DNA of 64,000 bases, from positions 1-64,000 of the forward strand of contig JAIQFB010000006.1 in the NCBI GenBank assembly GCA_020073485.1, in the 5' to 3' direction. The notes under the pieces are model-generated. The model saw only the letters and a list, made by a program, of their open reading frames with translations, was not told the DNA's origin and searched no databases. Of this stretch, positions 1-7,101 are shown one piece after another; the stretch's first letter is position 1, and the number at the start of each line of letters is the position of its first letter. The translations under genes were made by a program, and so were the position numbers. The stretch is from Terriglobia bacterium. Lineage in GTDB: Bacteria; Acidobacteriota; Terriglobia; Acidiferrales; UBA7541.

Positions 1-1
1 T

Positions 2-1756
2 GGCTTGGTGTTGCAAGACAACGGCGGCAACAATCTCACGGTGTCCGCCAATGGATCTTTTACCTTCATGGCCGCACTTGCCGACAGCATGGCCTATAGC
101 ATCACGGTGTTTTCGCAGCCTTCAAACCCGCCGCAAACCTGCGGCGTAACCGCTGGTGGGAGCGGAACGGTCGCCAGCGCGAATGTCACGAGCGTGGTGG
201 TCACCTGCATCGCCTTAACTAACGACGGCACGGTCTCCCCGCTTGATTATGGTGGAATCGCTGACGCCATTACTATATCTCCTGTGGATTTGTCCGGCGG
301 CGGAAGTACGCTTGTTTCCGTCGGCCTATTTACGCCCGATCTGGTTGGAAAAGTTGTCGTCTGCATGTTGAACAACGACAACCAAGATGGGTTGAGCTTA
401 ACCACGGTGACCGGCTATACAGATTCCAGCCACATTGCGGTGGCGGGAATCATTGTTCGCGCTCGTGCTAATCACGCCTGTACGTTTGCAAGCCAGAACT
501 TCCGTAACGCTCTTCTCGCCGCACAAGCCGTGGTACTTCCAGGTGGCACGCTTCAACTCCCTTGTGGATATATGCTGATCTCTGGCGGACAAATCCTTTC
601 CACGAATCAGTTTACCTCCGCGACGAGCGGACCTTTTAGCATTTCAGGGTGTCCCGGTAAGGGCACGCGCTTCATCATGGATTGGGCGACCATGAGCACA
701 ATCACAACAGCAGCCGTGTCACTAACAGGACTCGGTAATTACATCAGCGATCTCGTATTTGATTCCATCGGGGGTGGCAGCTTTCAGCCAGGAGGTTCCA
801 GCCTGAACGCGGTCATAGCCATAAGCGGACACGTTGAGAACTTAGAAGTAAACCATTGGTTTGCTGCTGGTGGAACTGGAACACAGGCTTGCTTCACGTC
901 GGGGCAAGACGGTAGCTCGTGGCGCAACATCTTATCAGCGGATTGCAATGTTGGACTACATTTGTTCAATCGTGGCTCGTTCAATCAAGACGGCGGTAGA
1001 ATCGTCGGGGGAACTACTGCCTCAATGATAGTCGAGGGGCAAGAAGACGATCAGGTAATCATCGGTGGTGCTTTTGCGGGTCCTGTCCAAATCTACAGCA
1101 ATGCGGGTAATCCGACCACGATCACCTTCCTCGGGGTTAATGTTGTTGGTCCTACGGGTGCTGCTGCACTACAAATTAGAGACTCAACAGGACCCCTAAA
1201 TGTTAATTGGAGTGGAGGAACCATCGGTTGCTCGGGAAATGCCGTCTGTAAATCGAATTCAAGTGGGGTTTCGATCGGCACCAACGTCACTTTCAGAGCA
1301 TCGCAAACACGATTCGATTCTTCCGGGACAGGTAGCGGTATTATCAACTCTGGAACCTTCGTAGACGATTGCGGGAATTACTTTACGCAAACCGGTGCGA
1401 GCCAATATACAGGATCAGGAGTTCTGATCGGGTGCACAAGTCCCTCGTCGTTTCCTATCTGCCAGCTTGGCGGCGCGACCGGAACGGTTTCTCCGGCAGA
1501 TTGTCTTCAAGCCCAAAACGGTGTCGTCGCTGTCCCATCATCGCAGACCACGTACACTGTCAATACGAACGCTGTGACAGCCGCCAGCCAGATCATAGTC
1601 CAACAGACCACTGACAACACAGGAATCTCTTCAGCAACCTGCGGTCCCAGCACGATTGCGCCGACAGTTACAAGCCGGACAGCAGGAACCAACTTTACAA
1701 TCTCCCTAAACTCTGTGGCCGCCGTCACCTGCTTCCAATTCACCATTGTAGACTAA
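2..1756 (+). CDS. Secreted beta-helix-like protein, 5' truncated
   Basis: The reading frame is open from the first bases of the window, so the start lies upstream. The TTG at base 5 is in frame but is not a convincing start. The first 70 residues resemble the short Cys-containing repeat domain (LTVSANGSFTF ... VTC) common in surface lipoproteins of Acidobacteria and myxobacteria. The remainder is Gly/Ser/Thr-rich with regularly spaced hydrophobic strands, as in right-handed beta-helix (pectate-lyase-like) proteins. No catalytic motif is recognisable, so an adhesin or surface structural role is only a guess. Composition is less G+C-rich than the genes after 4.5 kb. No TM segment is visible in the part present. 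Confidence 0.7.
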   Translation, partial: GLVLQDNGGNNLTVSANGSFTFMAALADSMAYSITVFSQPSNPPQTCGVTAGGSGTVASANVTSVVVTCIALTNDGTVSPLDYGGIADAITISPVDLSGGGSTLVSVGLFTPDLVGKVVVCMLNNDNQDGLSLTTVTGYTDSSHIAVAGIIVRARANHACTFASQNFRNALLAAQAVVLPGGTLQLPCGYMLISGGQILSTNQFTSATSGPFSISGCPGKGTRFIMDWATMSTITTAAVSLTGLGNYISDLVFDSIGGGSFQPGGSSLNAVIAISGHVENLEVNHWFAAGGTGTQACFTSGQDGSSWRNILSADCNVGLHLFNRGSFNQDGGRIVGGTTASMIVEGQEDDQVIIGGAFAGPVQIYSNAGNPTTITFLGVNVVGPTGAAALQIRDSTGPLNVNWSGGTIGCSGNAVCKSNSSGVSIGTNVTFRASQTRFDSSGTGSGIINSGTFVDDCGNYFTQTGASQYTGSGVLIGCTSPSSFPICQLGGATGTVSPADCLQAQNGVVAVPSSQTTYTVNTNAVTAASQIIVQQTTDNTGISSATCGPSTIAPTVTSRTAGTNFTISLNSVAAVTCFQFTIVD

Positions 1757-1887
1757 AATGCAAGGGCTGATCGGGACTGATCGGCCTCGGAATTTTTAAT
1801 CCACTCCTAAGCAATGGCGTCTGTTCCACATGCTATATATCACCTACACCGTTATCTTTCGCGTAGGCAAGTCCATACTCATTCTCT

Positions 1888-2097
1888 ATGCAGAATTTAG
1901 CCTTGTTCTATGAAATTCGAAGTTCAAACAATGCCCTGCTGAAACACGACGGCGTCTTTACCACCCGAGACGCCGTGAAGACTGCCGGACGCGAAGACGC
2001 CAATAAAGATGTGTCATTCGGGTGTTGGAAGGATCATGGTCGGGCAAAATGTAAGGGCCACCACGTGGGAAACGTAGTGGACGGGAAGGTGACCTAA
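1888..2097 (+). CDS. Short doubtful ORF (69 aa)
   Basis: An ATG-started frame without a visible Shine-Dalgarno. The first 35 residues (YEIRSSNNALLKHDGVF, then TTRDAV) resemble small proteins of the type 'YEIR..dG.vL..DG.F.TR..A'. The remaining 34 residues look unrelated, as after a frameshift. It may be the broken end of a small gene. I do not recognise a family and assign no function. A non-coding chance ORF is equally possible. Confidence 0.2.
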   Translation: MQNLALFYEIRSSNNALLKHDGVFTTRDAVKTAGREDANKDVSFGCWKDHGRAKCKGHHVGNVVDGKVT

Positions 2098-2144
2098 TAC
2101 GGTAAAAAGTGAACCGACACCCGGCGGCGGTGAAGTCTTAGGGG

Positions 2145-2354
2145 CTTGCCGCAGATTTGCGCGAACCCTATCCTCCCGCCGTTTCGGAGAATGAAGAAGG
2201 CATGCTATGGCTGGAACGTTGAAAGAGGCCGGGCGGTGAAACTGGGCACGCCAAAGAGGCGAATAAGAAGGCGAAAAAGTTACTGCCTAAACTCTGGGCT
2301 ACTGCTTATTCACTGCCTAAACAGGTCCGATTAGAGCCCGATCATTCCACTTAG
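2145..2354 (+). pseudogene. Decayed coding remnant with internal TGA
   Basis: In the frame that starts at 2145 the translation has protein-like composition (LAADLREPYPPAVSENEE, later HAKEANKKAKKLLPKLWATA). It is interrupted by TGA at 2220-2222 and preceded in frame by TAG at 2139-2141. This looks like a gene eroded by frameshift and nonsense mutations. The family is not recognised. It lies just upstream of the tRNA-Ser fragment in the A+T-rich patch. Confidence 0.25.
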
Positions 2355-2409
2355 CTGCCAATTATCGCCGATCTAACCCTTTAAGAACCAATCGGTGCCG
2401 TCAAATCCA

Positions 2410-2453
2410 GCGATTTTCAAGACCGCCGGATTCAACCGCTCTCCCACCCCTCC
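2410..2453 (-). pseudogene. tRNA-Ser(UGA) 5'-half fragment (repeat copy 1)
   Basis: Read on the minus strand from 2453, the sequence begins GGAGGGGTGGGAGAGCGG. This is a tRNA-Ser acceptor 5' strand and D-arm. It continues to an anticodon stem GCGGT, loop CTTGAAA (anticodon TGA) and stem ATCGC, which pairs with one G-U. Nothing after that matches a variable arm, T-arm (no GGTTCGAATCC) or 3' acceptor strand. Forty bases (2414-2453) recur at 4390-4429 with three mismatches. The intact tRNA-Ser gene is not in this window. An att-site remnant is the most economical reading. Confidence 0.75.
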
Positions 2454-2701
2454 GTCTGCCTAGTTTAACTGGCAAGGCCCCAGGGTTCCAACAACGAAGA
2501 CTGGGGCATCCAACAATTCAAAATCATACAAAGCCCGGGCCATCCGCTTTGCGACGAACACAATTTGATTCACTCAGAACGAGTTCAGGTGTATAAGGTG
2601 CCCATCTGGTTGGTCAAGACGGAGATCGTTGGAATCGCTCCTGCCCTCGGGCTGCAGCACAAGACTTAATACTGCCCCGTGAGAGGATATGGAGGAGTGC
2701 C

Positions 2702-3103
2702 ATGATGAAGACAAATAAGTGCAGGACCCTTTGCATCGTAATTGTTGGCCTGTTGGCGGTTTCCGTTCCGGTGTTCGCGCATCACGGTGGTGCGTCGTAC
2801 GATACGTCGAAAACGGTCACGGTGAAGGGAACGGTGACGGAATATATTTGGACGAATCCTCACGTTCTCGTGAAGCTCGACGGCAAGGACGACAGCGGCA
2901 ACACGGTGCATTGGGTTGTCGAAGGTCAAAATCCGGTGTCCATGATGGCAATCAGCTGGACCAAGAATACATTCAAGCCAGGGGATGAAGTCGAAATTGA
3001 CGCCATGCCGGCCAAGAATGGTAATCCTGTCGCGTTCCTGGGGACCGTTAGCCCAACCGCCCCGAGAAAACGCATCGTGATCAATGGCAAACAGTTCCAG
3101 TAG
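2702..3103 (+). CDS. DUF6152 family secreted protein
   Basis: 133 residues with a strong ribosome-binding site (GGAGG) before tandem ATG codons; starting at the second ATG (2705) is equally good. An N-terminal signal peptide ends VFA, and predicted signal-peptidase cleavage leaves a mature protein starting His-His-Gly-Gly. The small beta-rich domain that follows (VKGTVTEYIWTNPHV, then HWVVEG, FKPGDEVEI) matches the DUF6152 pattern, an OB-fold-like periplasmic family of unknown function. Its paralogue near 44.5 kb shares the HHG start, the NPH motif and the LKPGD turn. It is followed by an uncharacterised secreted protein, a pairing repeated at the second locus. A metal-binding role through the N-terminal His is an inference. 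Confidence 0.85.
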   Translation: MMKTNKCRTLCIVIVGLLAVSVPVFAHHGGASYDTSKTVTVKGTVTEYIWTNPHVLVKLDGKDDSGNTVHWVVEGQNPVSMMAISWTKNTFKPGDEVEIDAMPAKNGNPVAFLGTVSPTAPRKRIVINGKQFQ

Positions 3104-3238
3104 GAATTCCTCAAGCAAGCGAACTTTCCGCAACGACTAGCGGCCCGAGCCTATCACCGTTTGGCCGGTGATTTCGATTGTCTTAGTCGCTAGTAGATTC
3201 ACAGGATTGGGACCGAAACTGGCGGAGGGATTTCATAA

Positions 3239-4189
3239 ATGTCAAAGCGCTTGGTGGTCTCGGTAGTTGCCCTGCTTGCAGGATTGACGATCTCTCCTAG
3301 TCTTTCTCCCATCCTGGGCGCGCAAACCGCTTCGCCCATAGCTGCGGCGGGGCAAGAGGCGAAGCCGGATAAATGGAACAGCATCCCGCCGATCAAACCC
3401 GCATACGCCGGAAAGAAGTCAGCCCCGGCTCCGCGCCGCGATCTATCCGGGGTATGGGACGCAGCTGAGGCGGACGGGGGACGCCAGCCGAGCGGCGCGC
3501 TGGAACACGTGGCGCTGACAGCACCCCGGGGACAGGGCGTCGAAGGGGGGCGGCCCGACGAGACGGGCATAATGCGTCCCCTGCATTACACGCCCTTAGG
3601 CCTGGAAGCGCTAAAGGCCAATAAGCCCTCTGGGCCGAGCGTCAGACAAGTCCCCGCCGCACTCGCGAATGATCCGTTGGATCAATGCGACCCAATCGGG
3701 TTTCCTCGCATGGAACTTTACGAATTGAGAACCATTGAGCTCGCTCAAACCGCGAACCAAGTGATTTACTTGAATTCATTTTATGGTAACTGGCGCATCA
3801 TTTGGACGGATGGACGAGAACTCCCCAAGGATCCGGAGCCGCGCTGGAACGGGTACTCCGTCGGAAAATGGGTGGACGACTACACTTTCGTGGTCGAGAC
3901 GGTCGGGCTGAATCCAAGAAGCTGGCTCGATCACGCGGGCCGTCCGCACAGCGAAGATTTACGGGTGGAGGAACGGTTTCACCGGGTGGACCATGACAAT
4001 ATGGAACTCACGGTGACGATCTTCGACCTGAAGATGTATACGGAGCCCTGGCAGGGTCTTAACAAGTTCCCCCTCCACTTGCAACCACCCGACTTCGATA
4101 TGCCGGAGTTGATCTGCTCACCAGTAGATATGGCGGAGTACAATAGGCAGGTTGGGAACGCCGTCCTTCCTCCGTCCGAAAAGAAGTAG
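3239..4189 (+). CDS. Secreted protein of an uncharacterised 'DLSGVW ... IWTDGR ... HSEDL' family
   Basis: 316 residues, ATG with GGAGGG upstream and a signal peptide ending LGAQ. Conserved blocks shared with the paralogue at 43.4-44.3 kb are DLSGVW (about residue 70), CDPIGFPR, R-x-IWTDGR, SVGKW with FVVETVG, WLD-G-HSEDL, and ERFHRVDHD. The near-invariant polar residues (D, H, E, R) suggest an enzyme or a ligand-binding beta protein, but no characterised homologue is known to me. It is probably periplasmic. It lies 135 bases after the DUF6152 gene, in the same orientation and inside the tRNA-Ser repeat pair. Function is not assigned. Confidence 0.8.
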   Translation: MSKRLVVSVVALLAGLTISPSLSPILGAQTASPIAAAGQEAKPDKWNSIPPIKPAYAGKKSAPAPRRDLSGVWDAAEADGGRQPSGALEHVALTAPRGQGVEGGRPDETGIMRPLHYTPLGLEALKANKPSGPSVRQVPAALANDPLDQCDPIGFPRMELYELRTIELAQTANQVIYLNSFYGNWRIIWTDGRELPKDPEPRWNGYSVGKWVDDYTFVVETVGLNPRSWLDHAGRPHSEDLRVEERFHRVDHDNMELTVTIFDLKMYTEPWQGLNKFPLHLQPPDFDMPELICSPVDMAEYNRQVGNAVLPPSEKK

Positions 4190-4389
4190 CAAACTTGAAT
4201 CTTTATTTATTGCTGTGACACTCAAGAGCGCGAGCGCCCAAAACTCGGAGACTGTCGCCAAATTGTCGCTGAAGACCGCACAAAATCAGCAAAGCCAACG
4301 GACTTCATACAATTTCAAGTCGCGCCATCTGACGGCTGGCAAATGGATTTAGTCGAATATTATGTCAGATAACAAAGCATCGATTTAAG

Positions 4390-4429
4390 TTTTCAAGACC
4401 GCCGAATTCAACCGCTCTCGCACCCCTCT
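4390..4429 (-). pseudogene. tRNA-Ser(UGA) 5'-half fragment (repeat copy 2)
   Basis: This 40-base block matches the block at 2414-2453 at 37 of 40 positions and in the same orientation. Read on the minus strand it begins AGAGGGGTGCGAGAGCGG and ends with the anticodon loop CTTGAAA plus one A. Here the match to tRNA stops immediately after the loop: the next bases (CTTAA) cannot pair with the anticodon stem. The two copies bracket the DUF6152 pair, like attL/attR of a small integrated element. Chance is very unlikely at this identity. Confidence 0.75.
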
Positions 4430-4478
4430 GTTTTTGATTGTAACTTGTTACGCGTGTTAGCTTCGCATTTGTGACAGT

Positions 4479-5621
4479 TCACTCATCCCCTGGCACAAGC
4501 GGGAACGGGACCGGCTGGCGGCGTTTTGCCGAAAGATCGAGGGCTTTGGTCAGCATCAGGCGATTGTGCGCCTCGCGGGCGGTGGCGTGCTGCGTTTTGG
4601 CGCCTAGGGCTACGCGATTGAGCCAGGAATCGGTTTCCTCGCGCATGGGGCCGCGGAGTTCACCAAGGGCGATGTCGCCTGGGGGGTAGCTGCCCATGAA
4701 ATCGACGAGTCGGGTTTTGTCGGGGGCGTAGCCTTCCGATTGCGGGGCGCTTACGGCGAGGACGATGTCGCGATGCGTGTCGTCGATCGTGAGCACGCCC
4801 TCGGTGCCGACGATTCCTACCTCCAGGCTGTACACGGCGGCGGGCCAAGTGACCGGAAGCGCCCACGAGATATTGAGGTGATAGATGCAGCCGTCGCTGA
4901 ACATGATCATGCCGGCGGTGGCGTCGATGCCCTTATAGAGCGGCCCGAGGACTTTGTCGACCGAGCGGGCGTAGACTTCGACGGGCGTTTTGGCTTCGAG
5001 GTACCACATGGCGATATCGAGCGCATGAGTGCCGGAGATCACCATGGGCGAGATGGTTTCCGGCGCGTTGCTGCGCTTGTAGTTGTCGATGGCCACAAGG
5101 CGGTTCATGAAGGCGCGCGAGGTGACCAGAGTTACATCGCCGAGCGCGCCGGTGCGGACTTTTTCCTTCGCGGCCAGCCAGCGCCTTCGGAATCGTTGCG
5201 TGTAGCCGACGACTGCATCCACACCCGACGATTCGATCGCTTTTAATACCGTGAACGATTCGGACAGTTTGGTTGCGAGCGGTTTTTCGATCAACATCGG
5301 CAGGCCGCGTTCGATCGCGAGCATGACCGGGTCGACATGCAGGTGCTCATCGGTGGCGATGATCGCGGCGGTGACTTCCGGGCGTTTGAGCAGCTCCCGG
5401 TGATCGGCCGTGACGAAATCGGCGCCGATTTTGGCCGCAACTTCACGGGCGCGATCCGGGTTCTTTTCCGCGATGCCGATCCAATCGACGGCGCTGTGGC
5501 GCGCCGCGACTTCGCCTCGAAACAGCCCGACGCGTCCCGCCCCCACGATGGCAAGACCAATCCGTTTCGCTTTTTGCCTCAACGCACGTCTCCTTGATTC
5601 GAGGTCGGATGATACATGCAA
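4479..5621 (-). CDS. Gfo/Idh/MocA family oxidoreductase
   Basis: 380 residues, the usual length for this family. An N-terminal Rossmann fold shows VGAGRVG (Gly27, Gly29, Gly32) for NAD(P), followed by the family's EKP signature (Glu112-Lys113-Pro114). A C-terminal alpha/beta substrate domain (GTHALDIAMWYLE) carries the usual GxH-x2-D block. It probably oxidises a cyclitol, sugar or amino-sugar. The substrate cannot be read from sequence. It is divergent from the MFS transporter upstream, which may carry the same substrate. It is probably cytosolic, with no signal peptide. Confidence 0.88.
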   Translation of the reverse strand: MHVSSDLESRRRALRQKAKRIGLAIVGAGRVGLFRGEVAARHSAVDWIGIAEKNPDRAREVAAKIGADFVTADHRELLKRPEVTAAIIATDEHLHVDPVMLAIERGLPMLIEKPLATKLSESFTVLKAIESSGVDAVVGYTQRFRRRWLAAKEKVRTGALGDVTLVTSRAFMNRLVAIDNYKRSNAPETISPMVISGTHALDIAMWYLEAKTPVEVYARSVDKVLGPLYKGIDATAGMIMFSDGCIYHLNISWALPVTWPAAVYSLEVGIVGTEGVLTIDDTHRDIVLAVSAPQSEGYAPDKTRLVDFMGSYPPGDIALGELRGPMREETDSWLNRVALGAKTQHATAREAHNRLMLTKALDLSAKRRQPVPFPLVPGDE

Positions 5622-5807
5622 ATTCGCATAAATTATTTTTGCAGCGTATCAGGTTATCACGCGCCATTCCAGAAAGGAGCATGTAAGGCAGGGGAGCGGG
5701 TGCCGATGATTATGACGAAGCTGCGCCGCGCCGGACTTATTTTGCGTCTTGCGATACTATCGGTCGCACATGTTGCACCACATGGATTGCACAAACCGGG
5801 TCACCGC

Positions 5808-7046
5808 ATGAAGGTGCGCTGGCGGATTTGCTTCCTGCTGTTTTTGACCTGGCTGATGTCGTACATCGATCGCAGCCTGATGCCCATGGCGATCCCGTTG
5901 ATTGGCCAGGAATTTCATTTGAGTCCCACCGTGATGGGTGTAGTCCTGAGCGCTTTCTTCATCGGCTATGCCTCGATGCAGATTCCTGGCGGCATGATTG
6001 CGGACAAGTTCGGCGCGCGGAAGACAATTACTCTGGGTATTGCTTCCTGGTCTCTGTTCAGTCTTTTGACGGGCACGATCGGCAGCCTGGCGAGCCTCAT
6101 CCGGGTGCGCATCCTGTTCGGGCTCGGCGAAGGGATGCATCCGCCTGCCGCGTTCAAGGCGCTTTCCGCATGGTTCAACAGCGCGGAGCGGGCGCGGGCC
6201 AACGGATTGGTGATGTCGTCCAACACGATCGGGCCCATGATTGCGCCGATTCTGTTTGCCACGGTGATGGGAGCATTCGGCTGGCGCAAGGCGTTTTATC
6301 TGGTGTCCATTCCGGGATTTCTCATTACGCTTGCCGTGTACTGGTATTTGCGGGATACGCCGGCGGAACATCCGCACATGACCGCGGGGGAGCTCGCGGA
6401 AATCGGCGCCGAAAGCGAGAGCCAGGGAAAAATTTCTTTTTCCGAATTAGTCAAATACAAGGCTCTGTGGCAGCTCTTTTTTATTTACATGGCCTGGGAC
6501 GTGACCTGGTGGGGTTTTCAGGCTTGGCTGCCGTCGTATCTGCTCAAGGTTCGGCATTTTACATTGGTGAACACGGGCGCTGTGGCGGGCTTGCCATTCG
6601 CGGCCGGATTCATCGGCTTATTGATCTCTTCTTACATTGCGGACTGGACGGGGAAACGCAAGGCTGTCCTGGTTTCGGTTTTGGTGGGAAATGCGCTGTT
6701 CATGCTGCTGACGGCGACCGCGAGCAGCGCCACGATGGCTGTCATTTTTCTGACGGCGACCGGATTTTTTCTTCCAGCGATCCAGGGTCCGTTCTGGTCC
6801 TTGGCCATGGATCTGCTGCCTTCGAGAGTGATGGGTTATTCGTCGGGGTTCATCAATACCGGCGGCCAGATCGCGGGGATCGGGTCTCCGATTATTATCG
6901 GGGCGCTAATTCAGTGGACGGGCCACTATGACGCGGGATTCCTGTTCATGGCGCTTTCGGCTGGATTGTCCGCGTTGCTGGTGGCCGCGATCAGGGCGCC
7001 CAAGGTGCAGGCGGGCGCTCGCGCGGCTGCGGTGTCCGTGAAATAA
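5808..7046 (+). CDS. MFS transporter, ACS-like (organic anion/sugar acid)
   Basis: About 412 residues from this ATG, with 12 predicted TM helices. The first helix (ICFLLFLTWLMSYIDRS) carries the Asp-Arg typical of the anion:cation symporter branch. The TM2-TM3 loop has GGMIADKFGARKT, matching the MFS signature. I chose the start that places a short basic leader before TM1. The frame is open back to 5616, and the ATG at 5706 has a better purine stretch (AGGGGAG) upstream, so a 34-residue longer protein is possible. It is divergent from the Gfo/Idh/MocA gene, which suggests uptake of that enzyme's substrate. The substrate itself is inferred only at class level. Confidence 0.85.
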   Translation: MKVRWRICFLLFLTWLMSYIDRSLMPMAIPLIGQEFHLSPTVMGVVLSAFFIGYASMQIPGGMIADKFGARKTITLGIASWSLFSLLTGTIGSLASLIRVRILFGLGEGMHPPAAFKALSAWFNSAERARANGLVMSSNTIGPMIAPILFATVMGAFGWRKAFYLVSIPGFLITLAVYWYLRDTPAEHPHMTAGELAEIGAESESQGKISFSELVKYKALWQLFFIYMAWDVTWWGFQAWLPSYLLKVRHFTLVNTGAVAGLPFAAGFIGLLISSYIADWTGKRKAVLVSVLVGNALFMLLTATASSATMAVIFLTATGFFLPAIQGPFWSLAMDLLPSRVMGYSSGFINTGGQIAGIGSPIIIGALIQWTGHYDAGFLFMALSAGLSALLVAAIRAPKVQAGARAAAVSVK

Positions 7047-7101
7047 TTGCTGCGCGGCCAGTCAGTTGAATTTCGCTTTCCACGCAGCCGGAAAGGTTTT
7101 T

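Larger units (their letters stand above)
1757..2409. other. Gene-poor, relatively A+T-rich interval with decayed coding traces
   Basis: About 650 bases between the beta-helix gene and the first tRNA-Ser fragment. No gene with a ribosome-binding site is visible. Base composition is more A+T-rich than the surrounding chromosome. Two short reading frames look like remnants and are listed separately. No integrase or transposase motif could be read in any frame. Confidence 0.5.

Noticed and set aside
4740-5597. Plus-strand ORFs over the Gfo/Idh/MocA gene
   Set aside because: They lie antisense to a clear family gene with GxGxxG and EKP motifs, have no ribosome-binding sites and read as Arg/Asp-rich shadows of high-G+C coding DNA.
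5681-5686. ATG immediately followed by TAA after AAAGGAGC, upstream of the MFS gene
   Set aside because: A start-stop element can regulate expression, but here it is most simply a chance ATG. The MFS frame has other plausible starts and nothing else supports it.
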